The notes beneath the pieces were generated by a model. That model was not told where the DNA came from. It did no database searches and saw nothing but the letters and a program-made list of their open reading frames with translations. Positions 53,457 through 62,120 of a DNA stretch of 64,000 nucleotides are shown here, in pieces (the stretch's first letter is position 1; every line of letters begins with the position of its first letter). The translations under genes and the position numbers were made by a program. The DNA lies in NCBI GenBank assembly GCA_031363055.1, contig JANLTP010000128.1, positions 1 to 64,000 on the forward strand, given 5' to 3'. This DNA is from JANLTP01 sp031363055 (GTDB lineage: Bacteria; Pseudomonadota; Gammaproteobacteria; Burkholderiales; Burkholderiaceae_E).

Positions 53457-54461
53457 ATGCAAAAGCGAGCACCCCGTCACCCCTTTCACGCCTTCTACCT
53501 CAACCGCCGACGAGCGCTTCAAGGCCTGGCCGTCGCCGCCGCGCTGCCGCTGAACGGCCATGCACAGGACAGCTATCCGGTGCGCCCGATCACCATCGTC
53601 GTACCCTGGGGGCCGGGCGGATCGGGCGATATCACCGCGCGCACGTTCAGCAAGTACTTCGAGAAGCGCACCGGCCAGGTTGCGGTCATCGAGAACAAGC
53701 CCGGCGCCAATGGCATCCTGGGGTCGCAATATCTGAAGACCGCCAACGCCGACGGTTACACGGTCATGATGACCTCGAACATGACCCACGGGGCCAACAC
53801 TTCGCTGTACCGCAAGTTGCCCTATGATCCCCTGCGCGACTTCCAGCACATCGGCATGTTCGGTGTGTTCGGGCTCCTCCTGCTCGTCCCTGCGGGCAGT
53901 CCGATCAAGTCATTCGCCGACCTCGTCGCGCAGGCTCGGGCCAAGCCCGATGAACTGGCCCTGGGCCACTTCAACGCGTCGACACAGATTTCCGCGCTGC
54001 TGCTCAAGAGCATGGGCGCAATGCCGATCAAGGATGTGTCCTACAAGGCCATCGGCAGTGCGTTCACCGACCTGTTGGGCGGCCACATCCAGTTGGTCTT
54101 TGCTGATTACCCGGCGGCCAGCGCGCAGATTGCCGCCGGCAAGCTGGTGCCGATCGCAGTAACGGCCGGGCAGCGCAGCAGTGACTATCCGCAGGTGCCG
54201 GCCATCGCCGAGTTCATTCCGGGTTATGAAGTCATCACCTCGCTCGGCCTGGCGGCGCCCGCCAATATTCCGAAGGCGGTGGTCGATCGCGTCAACGCGC
54301 TGATCATCGATGCGCTGGCCGATGCCGAAGTGCGCGCTCAATTCCTCAAGCTCGGCTATACCTTGCGGCCGTATTCAGCGGAGGCGACACGCGGCTTTCT
54401 GGTCGAGGAAACCGAGAAGTGGGCGCGCTACATCAAGCTGGCGAAAATCGAACCGCAGTGA
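53457..54461 (+). CDS. Bug/TctC-family periplasmic solute-binding protein
   Basis: A 334-residue binding protein. Its signal region has a twin-arginine-like start (NRRRALQGLAVAAALPL) and ends near NGHAQ. Family motifs are YPVRPITIVVPWGPGGSGD, VIENKPGANGILGSQYLKTANADGYT and AAPANIPKAVVDRVN. It binds an unknown carboxylate in the periplasm. No transporter membrane subunits are close by. It lies downstream of the right long repeat and stands alone, convergent with a GNAT gene. Confidence 0.94.
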   Translation: MQKRAPRHPFHAFYLNRRRALQGLAVAAALPLNGHAQDSYPVRPITIVVPWGPGGSGDITARTFSKYFEKRTGQVAVIENKPGANGILGSQYLKTANADGYTVMMTSNMTHGANTSLYRKLPYDPLRDFQHIGMFGVFGLLLLVPAGSPIKSFADLVAQARAKPDELALGHFNASTQISALLLKSMGAMPIKDVSYKAIGSAFTDLLGGHIQLVFADYPAASAQIAAGKLVPIAVTAGQRSSDYPQVPAIAEFIPGYEVITSLGLAAPANIPKAVVDRVNALIIDALADAEVRAQFLKLGYTLRPYSAEATRGFLVEETEKWARYIKLAKIEPQ

Positions 54462-54500
54462 GCGTGTCGCGCAGGCGACTCCAAATCTGCGTGGTGTTCC

Positions 54501-54560
54501 GTCTTCAGCCCGGTGTTCCCCGTTCAGCCCAATGTCCTGCGTTCAGCCCGGTGTTCCTGC
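54501..54560. repeat. Three tandem 20-bp repeats at the end of the GNAT gene
   Basis: Three 20-bp units of the form (C)GTTCAGCCCGGTGTTCC-GC in a row; the middle one is most diverged. The GNAT stop codon (54543-54545) lies in the third unit, so the repeat overlaps the gene end and the gap after the Bug gene. Confidence 0.7.
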
Positions 54561-55232
54561 AATTCGGTTCAACGCCGAAACCCACGGCATGGGCGCAGCC
54601 TTCGGCATGATCGGCTCAGGGTCGACCAGAGACTTTGTGATCCGTCGCAAAGCACCGTCACCCGGCTCCGCACTGGACTCGTAACCCAGATGATGGGCCA
54701 AACCCAACATCGCCGAATTGGTGGCGAATGTCAGGGCAACCAGTTGCTGGTAGCCGGCAGACTTCGCAAGCTCATGCAAGCGAAGCAATAACTTTTTGGC
54801 GATGCCTTGGCCCTGGAATCGATCGGCCAACACAATGGCCATTTCGGCGTTGCCTGGCTCATCGGTCAGCGCATAACGAGCCACGCCGATCAACTCGGCC
54901 AGCGAACGGCCGTCCAGATCGATCTCGCCGTCATTGAGGATAGCGCCCAGCGCCATCTCGGGTCCGGCTTGATAGTCGAGCAACTTGCGCACGCTATCGA
55001 TCGACTTGAATCGCACCGTACCCAGCATACGTTGGTAGATCGTCGCGCTGCTCAGTGAAGAAAGAAAATTGACCTCGAGATCGAGATCGGCCAAACCGAT
55101 TGGCCTGAGCGTCAACGCGTTAGCAGCTTGATTCGTGGCCGGTGTTGAGGCATGCTCTGAGACTTGCGTTAACGCAAAATTTGCAGTTTGATTTGCGGCC
55201 TGCAGCGCGCCGGATGAGAAGTTTAAATCCAC
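54543..55232 (-). CDS. GNAT-family N-acetyltransferase
   Basis: About 229 residues. The GNAT core is at about residues 45-205: LTLRPIGLADLDLEVNFLSSL, EMAIVLADRFQGQGIAKKLL with the acetyl-CoA loop QGQGIA, and ATNSAMLGLAHHLGY. The acceptor is unknown; the FLSSLSS and YQRMLGTVRF pattern recalls acetyltransferases that modify protein lysines. The GTG at 55232 is preferred since AGGAG lies 5 bp before it; the frame is open to 55292. The C-terminal 30 residues are an extra tail. Confidence 0.85.
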   Translation of the reverse strand: MDLNFSSGALQAANQTANFALTQVSEHASTPATNQAANALTLRPIGLADLDLEVNFLSSLSSATIYQRMLGTVRFKSIDSVRKLLDYQAGPEMALGAILNDGEIDLDGRSLAELIGVARYALTDEPGNAEMAIVLADRFQGQGIAKKLLLRLHELAKSAGYQQLVALTFATNSAMLGLAHHLGYESSAEPGDGALRRITKSLVDPEPIMPKAAPMPWVSALNRIAGTPG

Positions 55233-55327
55233 AATTACTCCTGATTGCTGACTCCTCCTCGTCTCAATATGAGGCATATAACGGTTATGCACAAGGACAA
55301 TCGGCTATTGCGCGTTGAATAGAGTCA

Positions 55328-56581
55328 CTACTCCAGCGCGCGCGGTTTGGGGCGCCAGATACAGAAGACCACAAGGCCGGCAATCTGCAAGAGCGTGGCG
55401 GCCAGCAGGCTCGCGCGAAAGGCATTGACGGTGCCAAGACCAACGAGATGCAGGCCGTCGACCATGGCACCGAATAACCATTGCCAGACAAAGATTCCCG
55501 TAAAGATCAGCAAGTTATAAGCAGTGTACGCGCGGCCGGTCAGCGCTGACGGAAAGGACAGGCTGACGTGGGGTTGAACAATCGCAAAGAACGTCGAGAT
55601 CAATGCCAGCGCTGGCCACGCGAACCACCACTTTGGCTCGATGGCCAGCGCTATCAGGCACTGTGTCGCGGCCATCAGCGCGCAGCCAACGGCGGTGATA
55701 CGCGCAGTCGACCAACCCAAACGGCGAACCCACGGCAGCAAAAAACCGACCGATAGAAAACCTATCAGCAGGGTCAAATTAAAAGCCAGAAGCACTTGCG
55801 CTGCTGTGCCAGGCGTAAACCCCATGACTTGAATCAACCACGGGCCGGCCCACAGGCTTTGCATCGAAACAAACGGCGCATGGGCAAGCAGTGACATCAT
55901 CGCAAAGCGCCAGAAATAGGCGTCGCTGAATACCTCGCGATAACCGCTCCACAAGGAGGTACTGCTTCGGCCTTCGGCCATCACGGCACTATGCTGTTCC
56001 TCATCACGCGGCAACATCGTGAACAGCAGCAGGGCCGCCAGCAGAAACAGGCCGCCTGCCAACCAGAAGATATCGCGCCATCCGATCCAGTTCATGGCCC
56101 ATCGGGTTGGCACCGTGACCGAAAGCGCGCCGAGCGAGCCGGACATCAGCATCCAGGCCGCGAGCGATTGTTGTCGTGCCGGCGCGAACCAGAATCGAAA
56201 CGCCTTCAGTGCGGCCATCAGAGCGCCGGCGACACCGGCACCGATCAAGCCGCGACCGATCCAGAGCATCACCGATGATTGCGCCGAGGCGAACAGAACG
56301 CAGCCGAGCGCGGCGAGCACCAGCAAGCTAGAGTGCGTACGGCGCGAACCGTATTGATCGAGCCATATACCCAACGGCAGTTGCAGCGCCGCGAACGCGA
56401 GAAAGTAGGCGCTGCCGAGCGAACCCAATTGCGTGTGGCTGAGCTCGAAGTCGTGCATCAACTCGGGCGCAATGACGGCGCCGACCGTCCGCATTGCAAA
56501 CGACAACAGATACGCAAACGCGAATAGCGCGAATATGCCCAACCCGGCGGTCAGCTTGCGCCCAGCGACGGGTTCAATCAC
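55328..56581 (-). CDS. Major facilitator superfamily transporter
   Basis: A 417-residue protein with about twelve membrane helices. MFS loop motifs are visible: LPLGIWLDQYGSRRTHSSLL between helices 2 and 3 and GRGLIGAGVAGALMAALKAF further on. The pattern is that of anion/nitrate-type or sugar-phosphate-type carriers, but the substrate cannot be assigned. It is monocistronic by position, with about 95 bp to the GNAT gene downstream and 78 bp to the lipoprotein gene upstream on the same strand. Confidence 0.92.
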   Translation of the reverse strand: MIEPVAGRKLTAGLGIFALFAFAYLLSFAMRTVGAVIAPELMHDFELSHTQLGSLGSAYFLAFAALQLPLGIWLDQYGSRRTHSSLLVLAALGCVLFASAQSSVMLWIGRGLIGAGVAGALMAALKAFRFWFAPARQQSLAAWMLMSGSLGALSVTVPTRWAMNWIGWRDIFWLAGGLFLLAALLLFTMLPRDEEQHSAVMAEGRSSTSLWSGYREVFSDAYFWRFAMMSLLAHAPFVSMQSLWAGPWLIQVMGFTPGTAAQVLLAFNLTLLIGFLSVGFLLPWVRRLGWSTARITAVGCALMAATQCLIALAIEPKWWFAWPALALISTFFAIVQPHVSLSFPSALTGRAYTAYNLLIFTGIFVWQWLFGAMVDGLHLVGLGTVNAFRASLLAATLLQIAGLVVFCIWRPKPRALE

Positions 56582-56659
56582 CTCGGTCGAACCACGGAAA
56601 CGTCTTCTGAGCGGACGTCAATCATCCGAGCGTTCATCGATCATTCAAGCATTCATCGA

Positions 56660-57229
56660 TCATTCGAGCAGACGAAACGATTCGATGAAGGTCTGCGCCT
56701 GCTCGGGATCTGGTTGTGGGCCAATGACGAGAAATTGATAAACCCGGTCGCCGCGCGCCACAAAACCGCCGAGCAGTTGATTCGGCGGCGCTTTGGCGCT
56801 CGCCTCGATGCGCAATCCCGCAAGCGGCGCCATCGTTCGACCCTGCGGGTCCAGCACGGGCACTTTGATTGGCACAGCGGCGGACTCCAGAGCACCGATG
56901 TTGCGCAGCATCTGAACCCGCAAAGCGGCCAGCACGCGCTCGCGGTCGGCCGCCGAGTCGCGTGATAGTCTCATGACGCCAACCGAGAACGAATTGCCGC
57001 CAGCCTGCGCGGCCGATAAGCTCATGGCCAGTTGCTCACCTTCAACGCTGACATCGCGGCTGGCCGCTCCAGGCTTGGCGGGGAACATCACCTGATAGCC
57101 CTGCCCTGCGGGTCTGACTTCTCGCCAGTTATACTCGGGCGAGCAGCCGACCAGCGGGGTCATAGTGACGACGGACATGCTCACGCTCATTATCCAGGCC
57201 GCCCGCGCCCTGTGCGCCGCGATCCGCAT
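56660..57229 (-). CDS. Lipoprotein of unknown function
   Basis: About 189 residues from the ATG at 57229 (frame open to 57265). The N-terminus is a signal ending in a lipobox-like TPLVGCSPEYNW. The rest (GYQVMFPAKPGAASRDV, LIEASAKAPPN-type strands and FIESFRLLE at the end) resembles small beta-rich lipoproteins in which a transported substrate pattern YQVxFPxKP recurs. I do not recognise the family with certainty. It is divergent from the DUF1840 gene, with starts only 34 bp apart. Confidence 0.65.
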   Translation of the reverse strand: MRIAAHRARAAWIMSVSMSVVTMTPLVGCSPEYNWREVRPAGQGYQVMFPAKPGAASRDVSVEGEQLAMSLSAAQAGGNSFSVGVMRLSRDSAADRERVLAALRVQMLRNIGALESAAVPIKVPVLDPQGRTMAPLAGLRIEASAKAPPNQLLGGFVARGDRVYQFLVIGPQPDPEQAQTFIESFRLLE

Positions 57230-57263
57230 TAACTGACACAATCGATGCAGCAAGGCAGGCACC

Positions 57264-57593
57264 ATGATCTACGAATTCAAGTCTCGTGCCACAGGTACCG
57301 TAGTGACTACCCAGGCAGTTGCCGAGCGCATCTTGCAAATTATCGGCAAATCGACGCCAAGCAAAGGCGTGATTCTGCCCGAACAAATGCCGGCGGCCAT
57401 CGACGCCTTGAAACGCGCGATCGACACGGAGGCTCAGTCAGGCAGTAATCCGCGTACAGTTGATGGCGCGCATGACGAGTTGGATAACGAGCCCTCCGAG
57501 CCAAGCGTGTCACTAGCTCAACGTGCGTTTCCATTTCTGGAAATGTTGCGCGAGGCGTACGCGGCGCGCAAGGAAATAACCTGGGGCGTCTGA
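57264..57593 (+). CDS. DUF1840 family protein
   Basis: A 109-residue protein of DUF1840, a family found mainly in Betaproteobacteria. Typical parts are MIYEFKSRATGTVVTTQAVAE, GVILPEQMPAAIDALKRAI and LAQRAFPFLEMLREAYAARK. No role is known. The protein lacks a signal peptide. Divergent from the lipoprotein gene. Confidence 0.88.
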   Translation: MIYEFKSRATGTVVTTQAVAERILQIIGKSTPSKGVILPEQMPAAIDALKRAIDTEAQSGSNPRTVDGAHDELDNEPSEPSVSLAQRAFPFLEMLREAYAARKEITWGV

Positions 57594-58065
57594 TCACTCT
57601 GAAGCCATCACGCCGACGTCGATCACACCCAATTTGATGACGCGAAATTTGATCTCGGCGAACCTGAATATAGCAATCGCGGTGCATCAATGTCGCTACC
57701 CACAAACATTTTGCAAACGTTAACCAATGGAATGCCGATTTATTTTACATTAATCAATCGCGTTTGAAAGCTTGGGCAAACCCTTGAAATCAAAATTGAA
57801 ATAATGATGCGTCCAATCGCGCTTTGAACGCGTGACTGCTCAGACATCGTTTTCGGTACTCCATTGAAGCCGATTGCGTTGCCACTTCATCTGGTGGATA
57901 CGACTCACTTGGCGCATAGTTTTGCAGCTTGCAGTGCATTTGCTGCATCGAGACGCGCTTCCCCGCTGGCTGCGTTCGTCATGGATCGACTGATCCGAGA
58001 CGACAAGCTCGCTTGCCTCGGCCGGATGCGCGAACAATATCCAGAACAACTAAGGAGCGCAATTC
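57594..58065. other. Gene-free stretch before the repeat-rod gene
   Basis: 472 bp with no convincing gene. Positions 57670-57830 are clearly AT-richer than the surroundings and may hold the promoter of the operon that follows. Two related segments, AATCGCGTTTGAAAGC and AATCGCGCTTTGAACGC, occur about 80 bp apart. A ribosome site AAGGAG precedes the next ATG. Short open frames here have no family-like features. Confidence 0.6.
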
Positions 58066-59316
58066 ATGTCGTCCGTATTCTCATGCTGGTGGTGGTGGCT
58101 TTTGCTGGGCGGGCTGTTGGGCTGGTTGCTGAGCTGGTGGCTCGCGCGCAATGCGCACCAACAAGCGCATTCATCCTGGGGCAGCCGATTCGCAGACATC
58201 GAAGGTCGGCACTTGGCCACCCTGCGCCAGAAAGACACTGAACTCTCAAAACTGCAAGGTGATTTCAGTCAATTGAAATCGCGACCGTTACCGGCCGCAG
58301 AGGTCAAGATTGTGGAGAAGATCGTTGACCGCCCGATTGATCGCATTATTGAGAAAATCGTCGATCGACCGGTAGATCGCGTCGTTGAGAAAATCGTCAA
58401 TGTACAGGTTGATAACCCGATGCACCTGGGACGAATCCGCGAACTGGAAGCAGAGGTCGGATTGATGGTTGGCTTGCGATCACAACTGAGCTCACTGCAG
58501 GTTGCGCCGCCGAAGGTCATCGAAAAAATGGTTGATCGGCCGGTCGAGCGCGTGGTGGAGAAGATTGTAGATCGACCGGTTGAACGCATCGTTGAGAGGA
58601 TCGTTGATCGCCCGGTCGATCGGATCGTGGAGAAGCTCGTCAACGTTCAGGTCGACAATCCAAAGCATCTCGGCCGTATTCGTGAACTCGAGGCCGAGGT
58701 TGGATTGATCGTCGGCTTGCGCTCGCAGATCAGCGCGCTGCAATCCGCACCGCCGAAAATGGTCGAAAAAGTCGTTGATCGCCCGGTCGATCGCATCGTT
58801 GAACGGATCGTCGAGAAGATCGTTGAAAAAATTGTCGAACGTCCGGTCGATCGCATCGTCGAGAAGTTGGTCCTGGATACGCGCGGCCTGGAAGAGCGTG
58901 ATCGTCAGTTAGGCGAGCTGCGTCTGCGCATCGAGGGCATCGAGCGCGATCGAGCTGCAACGATTGCGCTGCGTGATGAAGAAATTCACAAGCTGCGGAC
59001 AGCGCAGCCGGCGGTACTCAACAAGGTAGCCGCCAGCGCAGCCGGGTTCAACGTTCGAGGCATGGACGATCTGGAAGTGGTTGAAGGCATTGGGCCGAAG
59101 ATCGCGGAACTGTTGAACGCTGACGGTATTCATTATTTTTCCGAGCTGGCGCTCGCTTCGTCCGCACGCATTCAAGGCGTACTGGATCGGGCCGGCCCGA
59201 ACTTCCGCTTGGCGCGACCCGATACCTGGCCGCAGCAAGCCGGGTTGGCCGCTGCCAACCGATGGGCCGAGTTACGCACGTTGCAGGATGAATTGAACGC
59301 TGGCAACCGCACTTAA
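58066..59316 (+). CDS. Membrane-anchored repeat-rod protein with C-terminal helix-hairpin-helix
   Basis: A 416-residue protein. Residues 8-26 are a Trp/Leu-rich membrane segment (CWWWWLLLGGLLGWLL). Residues 79-270 consist of 12-residue units of the type EKIVDRPVDRIV arranged in three blocks (79-150, 151-231, 232-270). The first two blocks are each closed by NVQVDNPxHLGRIRELEAEVG and a leucine-rich turn. Residues 271-315 are a coiled coil. Residues 332-380 carry a helix-hairpin-helix fold (DDLEVVEGIGPKIAELLNADG) as in DNA-binding or DUF4332-like proteins. Charges after the membrane segment suggest that the rod faces the cytoplasm. The OmpA-domain gene starts 20 bp downstream. Confidence 0.85.
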   Translation: MSSVFSCWWWWLLLGGLLGWLLSWWLARNAHQQAHSSWGSRFADIEGRHLATLRQKDTELSKLQGDFSQLKSRPLPAAEVKIVEKIVDRPIDRIIEKIVDRPVDRVVEKIVNVQVDNPMHLGRIRELEAEVGLMVGLRSQLSSLQVAPPKVIEKMVDRPVERVVEKIVDRPVERIVERIVDRPVDRIVEKLVNVQVDNPKHLGRIRELEAEVGLIVGLRSQISALQSAPPKMVEKVVDRPVDRIVERIVEKIVEKIVERPVDRIVEKLVLDTRGLEERDRQLGELRLRIEGIERDRAATIALRDEEIHKLRTAQPAVLNKVAASAAGFNVRGMDDLEVVEGIGPKIAELLNADGIHYFSELALASSARIQGVLDRAGPNFRLARPDTWPQQAGLAAANRWAELRTLQDELNAGNRT

Positions 59317-59336
59317 TCTGAACCCAAGGACTCATC

Positions 59337-60155
59337 ATGACCGAAGCACATCTTAGAGATGACAACTGGGCCGGCATTTCGCGGCTTCACAAGTTCATCG
59401 CCCTCATCCTGGCGCTCATCCTGGCATTGACCTGGTGGTTGGGTCGCGGCGCCGGCAGCAGTTTTGGATGTTTGCCAGGCACCGGCAGCGCTGATGCAGC
59501 CGCTGGCGCAATAGCCACTGCAACACCCGCAGTGATCTCTGCGCCCGCCGCAGTGACATCCGCAGGCGCTGGCGCAGCATCGCCTGCGGCTGCCACTACA
59601 GCGACGGCAACGGCGGCAACAGCGGCCACTGCAGCCAGTGCCGCGCCGGCACCGGAGACGGCGCCAGCTACTGCGGCGTCGGCTGCACCTTCCTCGTCGA
59701 CAGCCGCACCGGCAGTCGAATCAAAGCCGGCGCCGGCGCCCACGCCAGCCACCGCAACGCCGCCGGCACAGCCGACGCCGCCGACTGGGACTGCACAAAC
59801 AGCGACAGCACAATCCGCGACGGCGGTTGCGGGCAAGGGCTTGCCGGTCGCAAAAGTGCATTTCGCACTCGATAAGACCAAGCTCTGGAGCGGCGCGGAC
59901 AAAGAGCTTTCAAAAGTGTTGGCTTATTTGAAGGCCAATCCTGGCTCAAAAGCGGTGTTATCGGGATTTCATGATCCCAGTGGTAATCGGGACCACAACC
60001 TGGAGCTGGCCAAGAATCGCTCACACGCCGTTCGTGATCGCTTGGTACAACAGGGTATTGGCCTTGGTCGCATCATCGAAGAAAAGCCTGTCGAAACGAC
60101 CGGCGACGGCCCGCCGGCCGAGGCCCGCCGCGTTGAGGTGTCGATCCGGCCCTGA
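59337..60155 (+). CDS. OmpA-domain protein with membrane anchor and Ala/Thr/Pro linker
   Basis: A 272-residue protein. An N-terminal membrane segment (about residues 20-37, IALILALILALTWW) with basic residues before it points the rest to the periplasm. Residues 45-165 are a flexible Ala/Thr/Pro linker. Residues 168-272 form an OmpA-type peptidoglycan-binding domain: VAKVHFALDKTKLW, LKANPGSKAVLSGFHDPSG, LAKNRSHAVRDRLVQQGI and ARRVEVSI. It would tie the inner membrane to the cell wall. It forms a two-gene unit with the preceding rod protein. Confidence 0.88.
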   Translation: MTEAHLRDDNWAGISRLHKFIALILALILALTWWLGRGAGSSFGCLPGTGSADAAAGAIATATPAVISAPAAVTSAGAGAASPAAATTATATAATAATAASAAPAPETAPATAASAAPSSSTAAPAVESKPAPAPTPATATPPAQPTPPTGTAQTATAQSATAVAGKGLPVAKVHFALDKTKLWSGADKELSKVLAYLKANPGSKAVLSGFHDPSGNRDHNLELAKNRSHAVRDRLVQQGIGLGRIIEEKPVETTGDGPPAEARRVEVSIRP

Positions 60156-60249
60156 TCAGGACCCGGAGTTGGGAGCCAAATAAGCGCGCGGGCATATTTG
60201 GGTCCCGGATTCTTGCAAAGCTGGCGCCGCTTTTCGGCGCTCTGTCATC

Positions 60250-61134
60250 ATGCCGACTTTGCACACTACGGCAATCGCCTCCATGTCCAGCACCTTGCAA
60301 GACTCCAGCGTCTGCGACCCGCACAACGCACATCCCTTCGACCGCGCAATTGCATTGAACGCGATAGCCCCGAATGCAACCGGCGGTAGTGACTATCGCG
60401 CGATTGCCACGCCAGATTATTGGAATCTCGTCGGGCCGTTCGGCGGTATGACCGCCGCCATGATGCTCAATTCAACGCTGGTCGCCGCCAATCGACTCGG
60501 TGACCCGGTCGCGCTGACCGTGAACTTTGCGGCGCCCATGGCGCTGGCTGAGTACCAGGTGAAAACTGCCATCGCGCGAACCAATCGCAGCACACAACAT
60601 TGGACTATCGAGCTGCAGCAAGAGACTCAAACGATCGCAACGGCGTCGGCGGTGTTCGCACTGCGCCGCCAGAGCTGGCACCATCAAGAGGTGACCATGG
60701 CGGCCGATGTGCCTGGCGCAGAAAGCCTGCAGCCGCTCGATCGAGCGGCGTCGATGCCCTGGTTCAAGCAGTACGACTTGCGGCCGATCCGCACGCTAGT
60801 GTCCACTCGCGAGCCACAGGTCAGCACACACGCGTGGATCCGGGATGAACCGGCTCGGGCGCTGGACTTCGCGTCATTGACCGCGATTTGCGACACCGTG
60901 ATGCCCTGGATGTTCCGGCGCCGAAAGCAGATGATTCCGGTCAGCACGGTCAGCTTGAGTGTCTATTTTCATGTCAGCAGCACTGAACTGGCTGCCGTGG
61001 GAACACGACATGTTTACACTCGTTCGTACGGCCAGATCTGTCACAGCGGCTTTATGGACAGCAACGCGCAGGTCTGGAGCCGTGAGGGCGTCTTGCTCGC
61101 GACGACGCAACAAATGATGTGGGTCAAGGAATAG
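60250..61134 (+). CDS. Acyl-CoA thioesterase, TesB-like double hotdog
   Basis: A 294-residue protein of the thioesterase superfamily. The N-terminal hotdog shows YWNLVGPFGGMTAAMMLN and ALTVNFAAPM; the C-terminal one has FASLTAICDTVMPWM and GFMDSNAQVWSREGVLLATTQQM. These enzymes release free acids from acyl-CoA. An inner start at 60286 is possible. Together with the Bug gene 12 bp downstream and DUF455 it likely forms a transcript. The substrate is unknown. Confidence 0.87.
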   Translation: MPTLHTTAIASMSSTLQDSSVCDPHNAHPFDRAIALNAIAPNATGGSDYRAIATPDYWNLVGPFGGMTAAMMLNSTLVAANRLGDPVALTVNFAAPMALAEYQVKTAIARTNRSTQHWTIELQQETQTIATASAVFALRRQSWHHQEVTMAADVPGAESLQPLDRAASMPWFKQYDLRPIRTLVSTREPQVSTHAWIRDEPARALDFASLTAICDTVMPWMFRRRKQMIPVSTVSLSVYFHVSSTELAAVGTRHVYTRSYGQICHSGFMDSNAQVWSREGVLLATTQQMMWVKE

Positions 61135-61145
61135 GACTGAAGACG

Positions 61146-62120
61146 ATGAACATAATCCGATTGGGGCTTGCCCTGCTGATGCAGTTGGCGCTGGCCGGTT
61201 CGCTGGGTGCACAAGGTTATCCGACGCGAACCATCACCTTGGTGGCACCCTATGGGCCTGGCGGTGATTCGGATTTCTCGGGTCGCAACCTGGCGGCGGT
61301 GGTTCCGAAATATCTCGGTCAGCCGGCCATTGTCGTGAACCAGGTCGGTGCCAGCGGCATGATCGGCTCGCAACGGGTGCGCACCAGCGCCCCGGACGGC
61401 TACACCTTGCTGATTGCGCGCGGCGGTTCACAGGCCATCGTGCCGGCGCTCGATTCGAAGAGTCCGTACAAATGGAATGATTTCACGTTCCTGAGTCTGC
61501 TCGATCTGAATCCGCTGGTGCTGGTCGTCAAGCCCGATGCGCCGTACCGGACCTTGAAGGAATTGATCGAGCACCTGCGCGCCAATCCCGGCAAACTCAA
61601 TTATTCGACCGCAGGTAACAGTACCACTCAAAATTTGTCGACGCAGTATCTGTTCCAGGTCATGGGATTGCCCAAGGAAGCCGCTATCCAGGTGCCCTAC
61701 AAGAGCGGCGGCGAAGCGACCGCTGCCGTGCTCGGTAACCAGGTTGAATTTGTTTTCAATAACCTGACCACAATGCTCGGGCAGATCAAGGCCGGCACGC
61801 TGCGTCCGCTGCTGACGACCACCGCGCAACGACTCAAGGATCTGCCGGACGTGCCGACGGCTCGCGAACTCGGATGGCCGCAACTCGAAGCACTGACCGG
61901 CTGGAGCGGATTGTTCGGGCCGCCTGGCCTGCCGCCCGAGGTCATCACGCGTTGGAGCGAAGCGTTGCAGAAAATCAGCCAGGACCCGGATTGGCTGCGC
62001 GGCAACGACGCCATCGCTGGCATTGCGTCGATTCGATCGCCTGCCGAGACCGAGAAGTTCGCACGCGAACAATTTGAGCTTTACGAAAGGCTCGGCGAGC
62101 TTCTGGGTATTCGGCAGTGA
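61146..62120 (+). CDS. Bug/TctC-family periplasmic solute-binding protein
   Basis: A 324-residue binding protein. The start at 61146 gives a proper signal peptide (MNIIRLGLALLMQL, cleavage near LGAQG); the frame is open to 61119. Hallmarks are YPTRTITLVAPYGPGGDSDF, IVVNQVGASGMIGSQRVRTS and GLFGPPGLPPEVITRW. Third Bug protein in the window, different from the other two along its whole length. It follows a thioesterase gene and overlaps the DUF455 gene by 4 bp (GTGA). Confidence 0.94.
   Translation: MNIIRLGLALLMQLALAGSLGAQGYPTRTITLVAPYGPGGDSDFSGRNLAAVVPKYLGQPAIVVNQVGASGMIGSQRVRTSAPDGYTLLIARGGSQAIVPALDSKSPYKWNDFTFLSLLDLNPLVLVVKPDAPYRTLKELIEHLRANPGKLNYSTAGNSTTQNLSTQYLFQVMGLPKEAAIQVPYKSGGEATAAVLGNQVEFVFNNLTTMLGQIKAGTLRPLLTTTAQRLKDLPDVPTARELGWPQLEALTGWSGLFGPPGLPPEVITRWSEALQKISQDPDWLRGNDAIAGIASIRSPAETEKFAREQFELYERLGELLGIRQ

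Noticed and set aside
57840..58241. Short open frames on both strands before the repeat-rod gene
   Set aside because: No ribosome site, no domain pattern, and they run into the rod gene in other frames.
58269..58856. Ser/Thr/Arg-rich minus-strand frames (RSTGRSTIFST repeats)
   Set aside because: They are the antisense reading of the repeat-rod gene.
58309..58870. Regular 36-bp repeats suggestive of a CRISPR array
   Set aside because: The repeats are in frame, encode 12-residue protein units, vary at third positions and lack unique spacers.
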